DNA of 22,767 bases from Chthonomonas sp. UBA2391 (GCA_002343825.1 DDSL01000080.1:1-22767); one strand, 5' to 3'. Positions 1-7,836 are shown, counted from the first letter of the stretch. The notes: generated by a model from the letters alone, not told the origin. Made by a program: numbers and translations.

Positions 1-1260
1 ATGCACTGGCTTTCCGAATCGAAGGTCGCGGAAAAGGCCAAAGCCGACGAGAGTCTCTCGGACCTTCAGAAGGCATGGTTGACCGAAACCGGTACCGATG
101 AAACATCCACGGCGGAGACGCCGGTGGAACCGGAGACCCCCAAAGTTGCCCCGGCTCCAACCGCTCCTCCAGCAACTCCAACCGCAGGTCCGGCCCCGAC
201 GGCTGCCCCAGTGGCGACCCCGACTGTCCACGTTCCCGTTCCAGCTCCGCAAGCAGCACCCGCCGCTTCGAGTGCACTGGTTCCTCCAGTCAAGACCCTG
301 GGTGAAGCTCTTTCGGCCTATGCTCCTCAGCCCGCGCCGAGCGGTCCAGCTCCGGCTCCGGCCCCCGATTCGGGTCCCCGACCGGGTCCGGCAGGCACGA
401 CCCCGGCCCCGGCTCCCGTAGCCAGTGCGGTTGCTCCCGCAGTGGCCCCAGCCCCGGCACCGGCACCTTCGACGAGCGCGGCTGCGCCCGTCGCGACCCA
501 ACCCGTCGCTCCGAGTCCCCAGGCGGCTCCCGCACCTCAACTTGCACCAGCGCCCACCGTCCAGGCTCCCGCACCGACTCCTCAGGCTCCTGCCCCGGCT
601 GCTCCGGTCACTCCCCCACAACTTCAAATTGCGCCCCCGACTCCGAGCGCTCCCGCACCGACACCGGCGGTAGCTCCGGCTCCGCAAGCTCCAGCCGCGG
701 CAGCTCCAGCTCCGGTCGCTCCCCCAGCGGTGGCACCCGCACCAACTCCGGCTCCCGCTCCAAACCATCTGGGTGGACCGACGGAGGTCGCCACAGGAAT
801 CCCCCCGACGGCCCCAGCGACACCGACTCAGCCCCAACCTGGGACCGAAGAGTGGCAAGCACTGCTCACCCAAAAGGAACCCGAACAGTCGCAAGGCGGT
901 ACGGAAATGGGCACTTGGGACTTTGCCGAAGAGAAGAAACGCCAACGAGAGCTTCAAGAGCGAGGAATCGGGGTTGCCCAACCTCTCTCGCAAGAAGAGC
1001 CTCCGATCCGAGGGATCGACCCGCGCAAACCCGTAAAGGCTGGGTTCCGATCGCGACTTCAGATGAAGATGCGACGACCCGAGCCGAAGGCTAAGTTTGC
1101 TCCCGGAAAGGGCCAACCGACTTCGCCCGAAGAAGGCGAAATCGCGACCCCGCCCGTGGCTCCGCCGACCTCTTCGAGCGTCCCGGCCGTCAATCCCGAC
1201 AACAAGCCGCCCGTCCAAAGGAACCGCTACACCGTTCCCGAAGACTTCGACGTCGCCTAA
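1..1260 (+). CDS. Pro/Ala-rich low-complexity protein, possibly 5'-partial
   Basis: I do not recognise a family. The reading frame is open from the first base, which happens to be an ATG. With no upstream sequence I cannot tell a true start from an internal Met. Residues about 1-40 are polar and acidic. Residues about 40-280 are almost entirely Pro, Ala, Thr, Val and Ser, with PAPAP-like runs that should be extended and disordered. Residues about 281-420 are of normal complexity, with a charged helical stretch (EEKKRQRELQER), a basic patch near residues 345-375 (RSRLQMKMRRPEPKAKF) and a tail ending in VPEDFDVA. No signal peptide or membrane segment is visible in what is present. A terminator follows it, and a GspE/PilB ATPase gene lies 126 bases downstream. 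A structural or linker role near that machinery is possible, but only the neighbourhood supports it. Confidence 0.7.
   Translation: MHWLSESKVAEKAKADESLSDLQKAWLTETGTDETSTAETPVEPETPKVAPAPTAPPATPTAGPAPTAAPVATPTVHVPVPAPQAAPAASSALVPPVKTLGEALSAYAPQPAPSGPAPAPAPDSGPRPGPAGTTPAPAPVASAVAPAVAPAPAPAPSTSAAAPVATQPVAPSPQAAPAPQLAPAPTVQAPAPTPQAPAPAAPVTPPQLQIAPPTPSAPAPTPAVAPAPQAPAAAAPAPVAPPAVAPAPTPAPAPNHLGGPTEVATGIPPTAPATPTQPQPGTEEWQALLTQKEPEQSQGGTEMGTWDFAEEKKRQRELQERGIGVAQPLSQEEPPIRGIDPRKPVKAGFRSRLQMKMRRPEPKAKFAPGKGQPTSPEEGEIATPPVAPPTSSSVPAVNPDNKPPVQRNRYTVPEDFDVA
121..840 (+). repeat. Pro/Ala codon-run low-complexity tract
   Basis: Imperfect short repeats of GCTCCGGCTCCC-like units (alternating Ala and Pro codons) fill this stretch inside the first gene. 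Codon choice varies (gct/gcc/gca, ccg/ccc/cca/cct). The repetition is therefore held at the protein level and is not a recent DNA expansion. Confidence 0.75.
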
Positions 1261-1279
1261 CCCGTCGCCCCCCTCATCG

Positions 1280-1310
1280 AAGCCCGGTTGAGTTCTTCTC
1301 AGCCGGGTTT
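1280..1310 (+). terminator. Rho-independent terminator-like hairpin after the Pro/Ala-rich gene
   Basis: A 13-base arm (1280-1292, core GCCCGGTTGAG) pairs with 1298-1310 (core CTCAGCCGGG) around a 5-base TTCTT loop, with two G-U type pairs. The downstream arm ends in TTT, but the following U-tract is short. It lies 20 bases after the stop codon and separates the first gene from the ATPase gene. Confidence 0.55.
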
Positions 1311-1372
1311 CGACAATTTGGGAGATCGACCGGGCACCCCTGCCCTGGCTGGAGACACTTACCGATAATCCA

Positions 1373-1389
1373 GAGAAGGTTCATTCATG
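1373..1389 (+). promoter_or_regulatory. Shine-Dalgarno and start of the GspE/PilB gene
   Basis: GAGAAGG at 1373-1379 lies 7 bases before the ATG at 1387 and fixes this start. GATAAT at 1364-1369 could be a -10 box giving a very short leader, but no convincing -35 box is seen. Confidence 0.5.
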
Positions 1390-3114
1390 GCGCACACTTC
1401 GGATCTGGCCCGCATCCTGACCGCTCAGCGGCTCCTCACTCCCGAACAACTCCGAGAGGCCGATCAACTCAGCACGACCACCCGCCGACGCCTAGGGCAA
1501 ACTCTTATCGACGAGGGATTTCTCTCCGAGGACGTCCTTTTGCGTGCGCTCGCGAGCCAGCACCACATCACACCTTGGAACCTCGAAGATCAGCCGCCCA
1601 CCCAAGAGGCTCTGACGAAAGTTCCGGTCGAGGCTTGTGTTCGTTACCGGATGCTCCCCGTGCAGGTCCGCGGGGATCTGCTCCTCGTGGCTATCACCGA
1701 CCCGACTCAAACCGAGTACCTGGAGGCCGCAAGGGCCCTGAGCGGCATGAGGGTCGAGCCGGTATTGGCCTACGACGACCGGCTCGACGAACTGCTACTT
1801 GCTCTCCAACAGGGGAGGATCGTGGGCGGAGAAGTTCAGCGACACGTCACCCAAGCAATGAGCGAGATCGGGACCCGAAACTCCTCACCGGACGGGATCA
1901 CCGATGTCACCGAGGAAGCCACCCGACCGGTCGTCGGAATCGTCAATCAGATTCTTCAAGACGCGATCCGCCTCAGAGCGAGCGACATCCATATCGAACC
2001 GTTTGGTGAGCGGGTCGAGGTGCGGTTCCGAGTTGACGGAATGCTCCGCAAAATGCAGGAGATCCCCACCGAACTCCACCCGATGCTGGTGACCCGGGTC
2101 AAGATCATGGCCGAGCTGGATGTGGTCGAATATCGGGTGCCCCAAGACGGCCGGATGACGGTCACGCTGGGTCGCCGCGCAATCGATCTGCGGGTCAGTG
2201 TCTTGCCCAACATCCACGGCCAGCGAGTCGTTCTACGAATCCTGGACCGCCAAGCCAGCCTCCGTTCCCTTTCCGACCTCGGGTTCTCGGACCCCAATTT
2301 GGCCAGATTCCGAAGCTTGATCCACAAGCCCTATGGACTCTTGCTCGTCACCGGCCCCACGGGTAGCGGAAAGACCACGACTCTTTATGCGGCCCTTCAA
2401 GAGGTCCGAACTGGCAGCAACAACATCATGACCTGCGAAGACCCGGTGGAATACGCCATTCCTGGAATCGCCCAGTCGCAGGTCTCCGAAAAAATCGGAC
2501 TGACCTTTGCCCAGCAACTACGGGCGATTCTCCGGCAAGATCCCGACATCATTCTTGTTGGTGAGATCCGCGACGCCGAGACGGCCGAGACCGCGATCCG
2601 CGCCAGCATGACCGGGCACCTCGTCCTCAGCACCCTCCACTGTAACGACGCGATTGGCGCGGTCCCTCGATTGCTCGATATGGGGATCGATTCAACCTTG
2701 CTCTCTTCGTCGCTGATTGGGGTCACGGCCCAGCGTCTGGTCCGGCGACTCTGCGATCACTGCAAGACTCCGACCCTGCCCGATGAGGCCACTCAAGCCC
2801 TTTTCGTGACCCACCTTGGCCACCGGGTTGAGTCCCCGATCTTCGTCCCGGTGGGGTGCCCGGCTTGCCACGGGTCCGGGTATCGCGGCCGAGTGGGCGT
2901 CCACGAGGTGGTCACCGTCGACCGCGAGATGGAACACCTGATCGGCCACCGGGAATCGGCGGACACACTCGTTGCGGCGGCGTTCCGAGGCGATCACCAG
3001 CCGATGGCCGGCGACGCGCTTTCCCGAGTTGTTCAGGGGGTCACCAGCTTGGCCGAGGTCTCCCGGTGCGTTTTCTTGGCCGAAGATCCGACCTTCTTGC
3101 GGCTCGCCGCCTAA
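1387..3114 (+). CDS. gspE: GspE/PilB-family type II secretion / type IV pilus assembly ATPase
   Basis: This is a cytoplasmic hexameric ATPase that powers pseudopilus or type IV pilus extension. Residues about 1-150 resemble the MshEN/GspE N-terminal domain (GQTLIDEGFLSEDVLLRAL). The catalytic core carries RASDIHIEPF and Walker A GPTGSGKTTT at residues 323-332. It also has the Asp-box/Walker B region RQDPDIILVGEIRD ending at residue 396, and the His-box region LSTLHCNDA. Four cysteines in two CxxC pairs (456/459 and 491/494) form the zinc-binding C-terminal element typical of GspE and PilB. At 575 residues it is full length. The sequence alone does not separate PilB from GspE. A ComEA gene about 8 kb away makes a competence-pilus role plausible, but no other pilus genes are in the window. 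The start is supported by a ribosome-binding site 7 bases upstream. Confidence 0.93.
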   Translation: MAHTSDLARILTAQRLLTPEQLREADQLSTTTRRRLGQTLIDEGFLSEDVLLRALASQHHITPWNLEDQPPTQEALTKVPVEACVRYRMLPVQVRGDLLLVAITDPTQTEYLEAARALSGMRVEPVLAYDDRLDELLLALQQGRIVGGEVQRHVTQAMSEIGTRNSSPDGITDVTEEATRPVVGIVNQILQDAIRLRASDIHIEPFGERVEVRFRVDGMLRKMQEIPTELHPMLVTRVKIMAELDVVEYRVPQDGRMTVTLGRRAIDLRVSVLPNIHGQRVVLRILDRQASLRSLSDLGFSDPNLARFRSLIHKPYGLLLVTGPTGSGKTTTLYAALQEVRTGSNNIMTCEDPVEYAIPGIAQSQVSEKIGLTFAQQLRAILRQDPDIILVGEIRDAETAETAIRASMTGHLVLSTLHCNDAIGAVPRLLDMGIDSTLLSSSLIGVTAQRLVRRLCDHCKTPTLPDEATQALFVTHLGHRVESPIFVPVGCPACHGSGYRGRVGVHEVVTVDREMEHLIGHRESADTLVAAAFRGDHQPMAGDALSRVVQGVTSLAEVSRCVFLAEDPTFLRLAA

Positions 3115-3125
3115 GCCGAGAGCGC

Positions 3126-3142
3126 TATACTCCTTAGCGATG
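3126..3142 (+). promoter_or_regulatory. Leaderless-type -10 box for plsC
   Basis: TATACT at 3126-3131 ends 8 bases before the ATG at 3140, so transcription would start on or next to the start codon. There is no Shine-Dalgarno. It lies just after the ATPase stop codon. Confidence 0.55.
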
Positions 3143-3865
3143 AACGAGCGCGGGACGACGTGGTACCGGTTCATACGCTGGCTCGCAAAGAACCTGGCCT
3201 TCGCGGCCTGGGGGGGACTGCGGAGCGAGGGGAACGAACAGATCCCCACCACTGGCCCCGTCATCATGGCTCCCGTTCACGTCAGCCACCTCGACCCGCC
3301 TGCGGTTGCCTGCGGAATGGCCCGGGCCATCACCTTTATGGCCAAGGAAGAGCTCTTCAAGCCGCCGATCTTCGGCCCGCTGATCCGCAGCCTCGGGGCC
3401 TTCCCGGTCCGGCGCGGAAAGAGCGACCTGGAGGCGATTAAGTTCGCGATCGAACTGTTGCAGCAAGGGCGGGCGGTCCTAGTTTTCCCTGAAGGCCAGC
3501 GCGGAGACGGAGTGACGCTCGGCGAGCCGAACACCGGAATCTCGATGCTTGCTAAACGAACGGGGGCGCCGGTGATTCCGGTCGGAGTGGTAGGAACCCA
3601 CCTTGCCTTTGGAAAGGGCCGAAAACCCAAGCGAGCCCGGATGAAGGTCCTCTATGGGGCGCCGATTCGGTTTGAGGAAGTCTGCCAGGGGATGCCCGAC
3701 CGCGAGGCTCGGACTTACTTTGCCCAATATGTGATGGAGCGGATTGCCGAGCTCTGCCGCGCTGGGGGTCTAGCCGTCACAACCGCACCGTGTAGAACGC
3801 CCCAAGCCGAGAGCCCTGCTGCTCCCGAAAAATCCACTGCAGCTGAACATCCCGGTGGGGTCTGA
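3140..3865 (+). CDS. plsC: 1-acyl-sn-glycerol-3-phosphate acyltransferase (PlsC family)
   Basis: It transfers an acyl chain to lysophosphatidic acid to make phosphatidic acid, at the inner face of the cytoplasmic membrane. All acyltransferase blocks are visible: the HX4D catalytic motif at H47-D52 (HVSHLD), block II FPVRRGKSD, block III FPEGQRGDG from residue 116, and the block IV region GAPVIPVGVVGT. The protein is 241 residues, normal for the family. The open frame extends upstream to 2972, but that would overlap the ATPase gene by more than 100 bases. The ATG at 3140 directly follows a TATACT box and begins a plausible N terminus (MNERGTTWYRFIRW). The last 89 bases overlap the tail of the convergent gene on the minus strand, and the C-terminal 30 or so residues are low-complexity and probably dispensable. 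Confidence 0.93.
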   Translation: MNERGTTWYRFIRWLAKNLAFAAWGGLRSEGNEQIPTTGPVIMAPVHVSHLDPPAVACGMARAITFMAKEELFKPPIFGPLIRSLGAFPVRRGKSDLEAIKFAIELLQQGRAVLVFPEGQRGDGVTLGEPNTGISMLAKRTGAPVIPVGVVGTHLAFGKGRKPKRARMKVLYGAPIRFEEVCQGMPDREARTYFAQYVMERIAELCRAGGLAVTTAPCRTPQAESPAAPEKSTAAEHPGGV

Positions 3866-4583
3866 ACTCGATGCCGGCTTGGCTGGCCCGGAAGTCATTT
3901 TCCGCGACGATTCGCCACTGCGGGGTGACGGGCAGCATGAACCCTAGGAAGACGCCGCGAAACCTTCCCGAACCGAATCCGACCGAAAGCTCGGCCGGGA
4001 TCTCCCCTAGATAATCGCCATCGAGACCAATCCGGTAGGTCAGGACGGCATAGGCGCTGCGGCCTTCGCTGGTGGCATTGCTCACGTCTTCGATCCCGGC
4101 CATCAGACCGGGCGCGGTATCAACCAGGGGTACGGCAAATTGGTAAGCCGCACTGAATCCGTATTTGTTCTGCCGCCCGGGTCGCTGGACGGCTTGAAAC
4201 TCGATCTCGCCGGCATCCAGCACCGGGGCTCGGAGATAGCCGTTGGCCGATCGCGGAGATTGGGGATTCCAAAGGGCACCGACCTTGTACGTGTTCCGCA
4301 GAACCTTTCGGGCGGTCGGGAGGTCGATATTGCGATCCGCCGAAGCCGATGCGCAGAATCCCAGCACCGCGACACCCGCGAGGGCGAATCTGAAACCGGC
4401 CGCGGCTTGTCGCTGTAGGCATCTAGGACTCGCCGTCCCGGGGCGGAACCCTGTGGACTCCCAAGTCCGATACGGGCGACGCGTTTTCTCTCCACAGGGT
4501 GAGGGCGTGGCTCGGGCCGGGTCGGCGAGCCAATCTCTTGTGCTACCCCTGAGTAGCGAACGAACCTGCAACCCCGTTCTCAC
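3777..4583 (-). CDS. Putative exported beta-barrel/outer-membrane protein, start uncertain
   Basis: I do not recognise the family with confidence. A clear signal-peptide core (FRFALAGVAVLGFCASASA, then DRN) lies about 60-85 residues into the frame. It is followed by alternating strand-like stretches (KYGFSAAYQFAVPL, SAYAVLTYRIGL, WRIVAENDFRASQAGIEFRP, LQWIFREQQGSRLGAFYTVRL). This resembles small outer-membrane barrels and YjbH-like proteins. The only conventional start codons before the signal core are GTG at 4583 and TTG at 4571. Both leave an odd basic extension of over 50 residues ahead of the signal peptide. The real start may be a rare codon nearer the core, or there may be an upstream frameshift. 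The gene is divergent from rmuC, with 28 bases between the listed starts, and its end overlaps plsC by 89 bases. Confidence 0.65.
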   Translation of the reverse strand: MRTGLQVRSLLRGSTRDWLADPARATPSPCGEKTRRPYRTWESTGFRPGTASPRCLQRQAAAGFRFALAGVAVLGFCASASADRNIDLPTARKVLRNTYKVGALWNPQSPRSANGYLRAPVLDAGEIEFQAVQRPGRQNKYGFSAAYQFAVPLVDTAPGLMAGIEDVSNATSEGRSAYAVLTYRIGLDGDYLGEIPAELSVGFGSGRFRGVFLGFMLPVTPQWRIVAENDFRASQAGIEFRPHRDVQLQWIFREQQGSRLGAFYTVRL

Positions 4584-4599
4584 CCGCTCAAGGTACCCG

Positions 4600-4614
4600 T
4601 ATACTCAAGTGATG
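4600..4614 (+). promoter_or_regulatory. Leaderless-type promoter of rmuC
   Basis: TATACT at 4600-4605 is followed by 6 bases and the ATG at 4612, placing +1 at the A of the start codon. A weak -35 (TTCTCA, 4577-4582) sits 17 bases upstream. No ribosome-binding site is present. Confidence 0.6.
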
Positions 4615-6159
4615 GACTGGATGAGCTTCGGATTCGGAATCCTCGTGATGGCCGTGGTCGCCGGGATCGGCATCTTCCTGCAGTGGCGCAACTGGAGCGC
4701 GGCCAAAGAGTCCCGGGAAGCCGAATTCAATCGGCAGCAACAGGAGCTTCAAGGGCAGTTGACCCAAGAAAAGGCTCTGGCGGCCAACTTGGAGGGCCAA
4801 CTCGGCGAACTCTCCCGGCTACGAGATGAGCGGGCGGCAGCGCTCGAGCAGCTCGATTCTCAGCGTCAAGAGACCACGAACCTCCTCGGCAAACTCCAGT
4901 CCCTAGAAACCCAGATCCAGGAGCGGGAAAAAGCATTCCAGGAGCAAAAGGACCTGCTGGTGGCCACCGAAGCCAAGCTTCGGGAAGCCTTCGAAAACCT
5001 GGCCCAAGACGCCGTGCAGAAGAGCCAAACCGCCTTCCTCGAACTTGCCGACACGAAATTCAAGCAACTCAATTCCACCCAGGTCCAAGACCTTGAGGAA
5101 CGCAAGAAGTCGATTGAGGCCACTCTCAAACCCCTCCAGGAGCGGCTGGGAGATCTAAAGCAGTTCAACGAAGAGATCGAGAAGCAAAGGGTCGGAGCCT
5201 ATGCCTCGCTGCAAACCCTGCTCGGCGAGATGCAAAACAACCAGCGCGATCTGCAATCCGAAACCAGAAAGTTAGCCACCGCGCTCAAGAATCCGACGAC
5301 CCGGGGACAATGGGGTGAACTCCAGCTCCGACGGGTGATCGAGCTGGCCGGGATGCTGAAGTACTGCGATTTTCGCGAACAGGTCCACATGCGCGATGAG
5401 GACGGCGCGGCGCGGCCGGATGTGGTCATCGACCTGCCCAACCAGCGGCAGGTGATCATCGACTCGAAGGTCCCGCTGGCGGCCTATCTGGAGGCGATCG
5501 AGACCGAGGACGAGGTTGTGCGACAAGAGCGATATCAGCAGCACGCGGTTCGACTTCGCAGCCACCTCGACCAACTGGGCAAAAAGGACTACAACAAGTT
5601 TCTCAAGCGGACCCCGGATTTCGTCCTCATGTTCGTTCCCGCCGAGTCGATCTATTCGGCCGCGCTGACGACGGATCCGCAGTTGCTGGAGCACGCGATG
5701 AAGAACGGCGTGTTGATCGCGACTCCGACTTCGCTCATCGGCATTCTCCGTTCGATCGAGGCGGGATGGAGGGAGCAGGAACTCGCCAAGAACGCCCGCC
5801 GAGCGCTGAAGCTGACCACCGACCTCCACGACCGGCTCCGGGTCTTTGCCGAGCACCTCCAGAAAGTCGGGAAGAATCTCTCGGGCGCAGTCACCAGCTA
5901 TAACAAGGCGGTCGGCACGCTCGAAGCCCGAGTTCTCCCTTCGACTCGCCAGATTGGCGACCTGGCTCGCAAGGCCGAAAAGGACTGGATCCCGGAACTC
6001 CAGCCCTTGGAAAGCTTGCCTCGCACGGTCGATTCGGGTAACTCAGCGATCGTCGAAGCGGACCATCTGGCACTCGATATGTTTGGGGATGACGACGTGG
6101 TCGAGGTGACCGAAACCACCGAAGAAGAGGCAGAAGCCTCGGAAAACTTGATCGACTAA
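4612..6159 (+). CDS. rmuC: RmuC-family protein (putative DNA recombination/nuclease-fold protein)
   Basis: RmuC proteins limit rearrangements at inverted repeats in E. coli and carry a restriction-nuclease-like fold; their biochemical activity is poorly defined. The protein has an N-terminal membrane anchor at residues about 6-24 (FGFGILVMAVVAGIGIFL). A long Gln/Glu/Leu-rich coiled coil runs from about 30 to 230. The RmuC domain follows, with RGQWGELQLRRVIELAGM near residue 234 and the PD-(D/E)XK-like stretch DVVIDLPNQRQVIIDSK. The tail is acidic (EVTETTEEEAEASE). At 515 residues it is close to the E. coli protein (475). The open frame extends far upstream to 4243, but that part is antisense to the neighbouring signal-peptide gene. 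The ATG at 4612 is chosen because TATACT lies 6 bases before it. Confidence 0.92.
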   Translation: MDWMSFGFGILVMAVVAGIGIFLQWRNWSAAKESREAEFNRQQQELQGQLTQEKALAANLEGQLGELSRLRDERAAALEQLDSQRQETTNLLGKLQSLETQIQEREKAFQEQKDLLVATEAKLREAFENLAQDAVQKSQTAFLELADTKFKQLNSTQVQDLEERKKSIEATLKPLQERLGDLKQFNEEIEKQRVGAYASLQTLLGEMQNNQRDLQSETRKLATALKNPTTRGQWGELQLRRVIELAGMLKYCDFREQVHMRDEDGAARPDVVIDLPNQRQVIIDSKVPLAAYLEAIETEDEVVRQERYQQHAVRLRSHLDQLGKKDYNKFLKRTPDFVLMFVPAESIYSAALTTDPQLLEHAMKNGVLIATPTSLIGILRSIEAGWREQELAKNARRALKLTTDLHDRLRVFAEHLQKVGKNLSGAVTSYNKAVGTLEARVLPSTRQIGDLARKAEKDWIPELQPLESLPRTVDSGNSAIVEADHLALDMFGDDDVVEVTETTEEEAEASENLID

Positions 6160-6171
6160 ACTGGCCACATG
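6157..6171 (+). promoter_or_regulatory. Leaderless-type -10 box for the ybjQ-like gene
   Basis: TAAACT at 6157-6162, overlapping the rmuC stop codon, is followed by exactly 6 bases and the ATG at 6169. This is the same arrangement as at rmuC and pdxS. Confidence 0.45.
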
Positions 6172-6501
6172 GAACCCTTTGTGATGACGACCACGCCGAC
6201 GGTGGAGGGCCGCCCCATCTCCCAATATCTCGGAATCGTGACTGGAGAAGCCATCGTGGGGGCGAACGTCTTCAAGGACCTCTTCGCTGGGATTCGCGAC
6301 ATCGTCGGTGGCCGATCGGGCGCCTATGAAGAAGAGTTGGAACGCGCTCGGACCATCGCGATGGAGGAGTGTCGTCAGGCGGCGATCCGCCGAGGCGCCA
6401 ATGGAGTTGTGGGGGTGGACCTCGACTATGAGGTCATTGGAGCCCAAGGTTCGATGCTGATGGTCGCCGTCAGCGGGACGGCCGTTCGTCTGACGGGATG
6501 A
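6169..6501 (+). CDS. ybjQ: YbjQ / UPF0145 family protein
   Basis: This is a small cytoplasmic protein of the UPF0145/YbjQ family, often annotated as a putative heavy-metal-binding domain; its real role is unknown. It matches the family over its whole length: TTTPTVEGRPISQYLGIVTG near the N terminus, IVGANVFKDLFAGIRDIVGG and RSGAYEEELERAR in the middle, GANGVVGVDLDYE and GSMLMVAVSGTAV at the end. The ATG at 6169 gives 110 residues (E. coli YbjQ has about 107). The ATG at 6184 would give a family-typical N terminus (MTTTPT) and is an alternative. Its stop overlaps the start of the next gene by the 4 bases ATGA, so the two are likely translationally coupled. Confidence 0.92.
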   Translation: MEPFVMTTTPTVEGRPISQYLGIVTGEAIVGANVFKDLFAGIRDIVGGRSGAYEEELERARTIAMEECRQAAIRRGANGVVGVDLDYEVIGAQGSMLMVAVSGTAVRLTG

Positions 6502-7241
6502 CGCTTCCGCCGGAAGCCGAGCGACTCTGCCGCGGGTGGAGCTTTTTCCCGACCGAAGAGCTTGCCCCGGGCCACTGCTCCCGAGTGTTTGCCGATGCCT
6601 CCCGGGTCCTCAAAGTCCCGTTTCAGGGAGAAGAACAGATCAGCGGGTGGAAAATGGCCGTCAAGCTCTCGGGAAACTTGGGGCCCGTCGTGGAAAGATT
6701 CGACCCTGGCACAGGCTCTCTACTCATGGAGCGAATCCGCCCCGGGACTTCGCTTGCAGAATCGGGCCTCTCGGACCGCGAGTGCTTCAGGCTTGTTCAG
6801 GGCGCGATTGAGGGGTGCCGGTCGGTCGGCCCGCTCGATGAATTGCTCCCTCTGAGAGAGTATTTTGAGACCCCTTCCGAAGAACTGGATCACCTGATCG
6901 CAACCACTCCCGAGGAGGTGCCCCTGCACGGAGATCTTCACCACTTCAATATCCTTCGCACTCCACACGCTTGGAAGGTCATCGACCCCAAGGGCCTCCG
7001 CGGGGACCCGTCCTTTGAGGCCATCGCCTTTCTACGGAATCCGGTCGACCGTCTGGGTCAAGGGGCCGAACTCTTGGCCCAAACGGAACGCCGACTTAGA
7101 TGGTTTGAAGAAGCGTTGGATCTTGATGCGAACCGGATCATCCGGTGGGCGCTCCTCGATCTGGACGCCGAACCTGACGAGAGTCTCACCCCATGGGGTC
7201 ACCTCCGTCAGGTTCTTGCCGCGATCGCAGGCCGCCCATGA
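6498..7241 (+). CDS. Aminoglycoside/hydroxyurea-type phosphotransferase-like kinase
   Basis: This is an APH-fold small-molecule kinase. The catalytic loop is HGDLHHFN (H144-N151, catalytic Asp146), and the metal-binding stretch VIDPKGLRGDPSFE has its Asp at residue 163. The DPKG-GDP form of that second motif is typical of the streptomycin 6-kinase/hydroxyurea kinase branch (APH_6_hur). The N-terminal lobe is short and divergent, with RVLKVPF as the likely ATP-binding Lys region, and the whole protein (247 residues) is shorter than known streptomycin kinases (about 300). The true substrate is unknown; a chromosomal gene coupled to a YbjQ protein need not confer resistance. It overlaps the upstream stop codon by ATGA. 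Its end is 4 bases from the end of the convergent secreted-protein gene. Confidence 0.8.
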   Translation: MTLPPEAERLCRGWSFFPTEELAPGHCSRVFADASRVLKVPFQGEEQISGWKMAVKLSGNLGPVVERFDPGTGSLLMERIRPGTSLAESGLSDRECFRLVQGAIEGCRSVGPLDELLPLREYFETPSEELDHLIATTPEEVPLHGDLHHFNILRTPHAWKVIDPKGLRGDPSFEAIAFLRNPVDRLGQGAELLAQTERRLRWFEEALDLDANRIIRWALLDLDAEPDESLTPWGHLRQVLAAIAGRP

Positions 7242-7245
7242 GTCC

Positions 7246-7836
7246 TTACTTGCTGAGCTTGATCAGGATGTCGTAAGTCATTGGGTCGAGCAGAATTTGC
7301 CTGACGAAATAAAGTTGCTTTCTCTCCGCATCCAGCTTGGTCGGGTCTTGAGAGGGGTCGGCCAAGGGTACGGTGAGCGCGTTTTCGGCGAGCTTCAATT
7401 GACCTTCGTTCAAGATCTCTTTGAGTTTGGCGAGGACCTTGCCTGAATTAACCTCAGTGATTAGCTGCCTTGCCTTGGAGAGTCGGGCGAAGGTTTTGAG
7501 ATAGTCGGTGAAGAGTTCTTGAGTCGGAACTTTGCCTATCTCGTAAGCTTCCTTGAGGGCGGCATCGACTCGGCCCTCTAGCTTGGCGATCTCTTCGTAC
7601 TCCAATTCTTCAGTTTTCTTGACCGTGGCCCGGACTTCCTCAAGGGTTGGGAGGAGCTGGCGGATCTGCTCTTTAGTCATCACGACCGGCAAGATCTGGT
7701 TAAGAATCTCCAGCTGACGGAGCTTACCGAGGATCTCGCTGCTGCGCCGGATGCGGGTCTCGGTTGGAATCGACTGAGCCGAACTAAACGCTGCGAGGCT
7801 CAGAAGGATCAGGAATAGAATCGGTTTGGTCTTCAT
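7246..7836 (-). CDS. Secreted alpha-helical protein of unknown function
   Basis: No family was recognised. The first 20 residues form a classic signal peptide (MKTKPILFLILLSLAAFSSA, then QS). The mature 175 or so residues are rich in Lys, Glu, Leu and Ile, lack cysteine and look all-helical with heptad-like spacing (GKLRQLEILNQILPVVMTKE; VKKTEELEYEEIAKLEGR). The protein probably acts in the periplasm or at the envelope. Its ATG lies inside the last 53 bases of the upstream minus-strand membrane gene, so the two are probably co-transcribed. AAGAAGG, 9 bases before the ATG, can serve as a ribosome-binding site. Confidence 0.75.
   Translation of the reverse strand: MKTKPILFLILLSLAAFSSAQSIPTETRIRRSSEILGKLRQLEILNQILPVVMTKEQIRQLLPTLEEVRATVKKTEELEYEEIAKLEGRVDAALKEAYEIGKVPTQELFTDYLKTFARLSKARQLITEVNSGKVLAKLKEILNEGQLKLAENALTVPLADPSQDPTKLDAERKQLYFVRQILLDPMTYDILIKLSK

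Noticed and set aside
2972..3139. Upstream extension of the plsC reading frame
   Set aside because: It would overlap the ATPase gene by over 100 bases; its translation is Arg/Ser/Pro-rich and unlike PlsC.
4243..4611. Upstream extension of the rmuC reading frame
   Set aside because: It is antisense to the exported-protein gene and precedes both the TATACT box and the membrane anchor expected at the RmuC N terminus.
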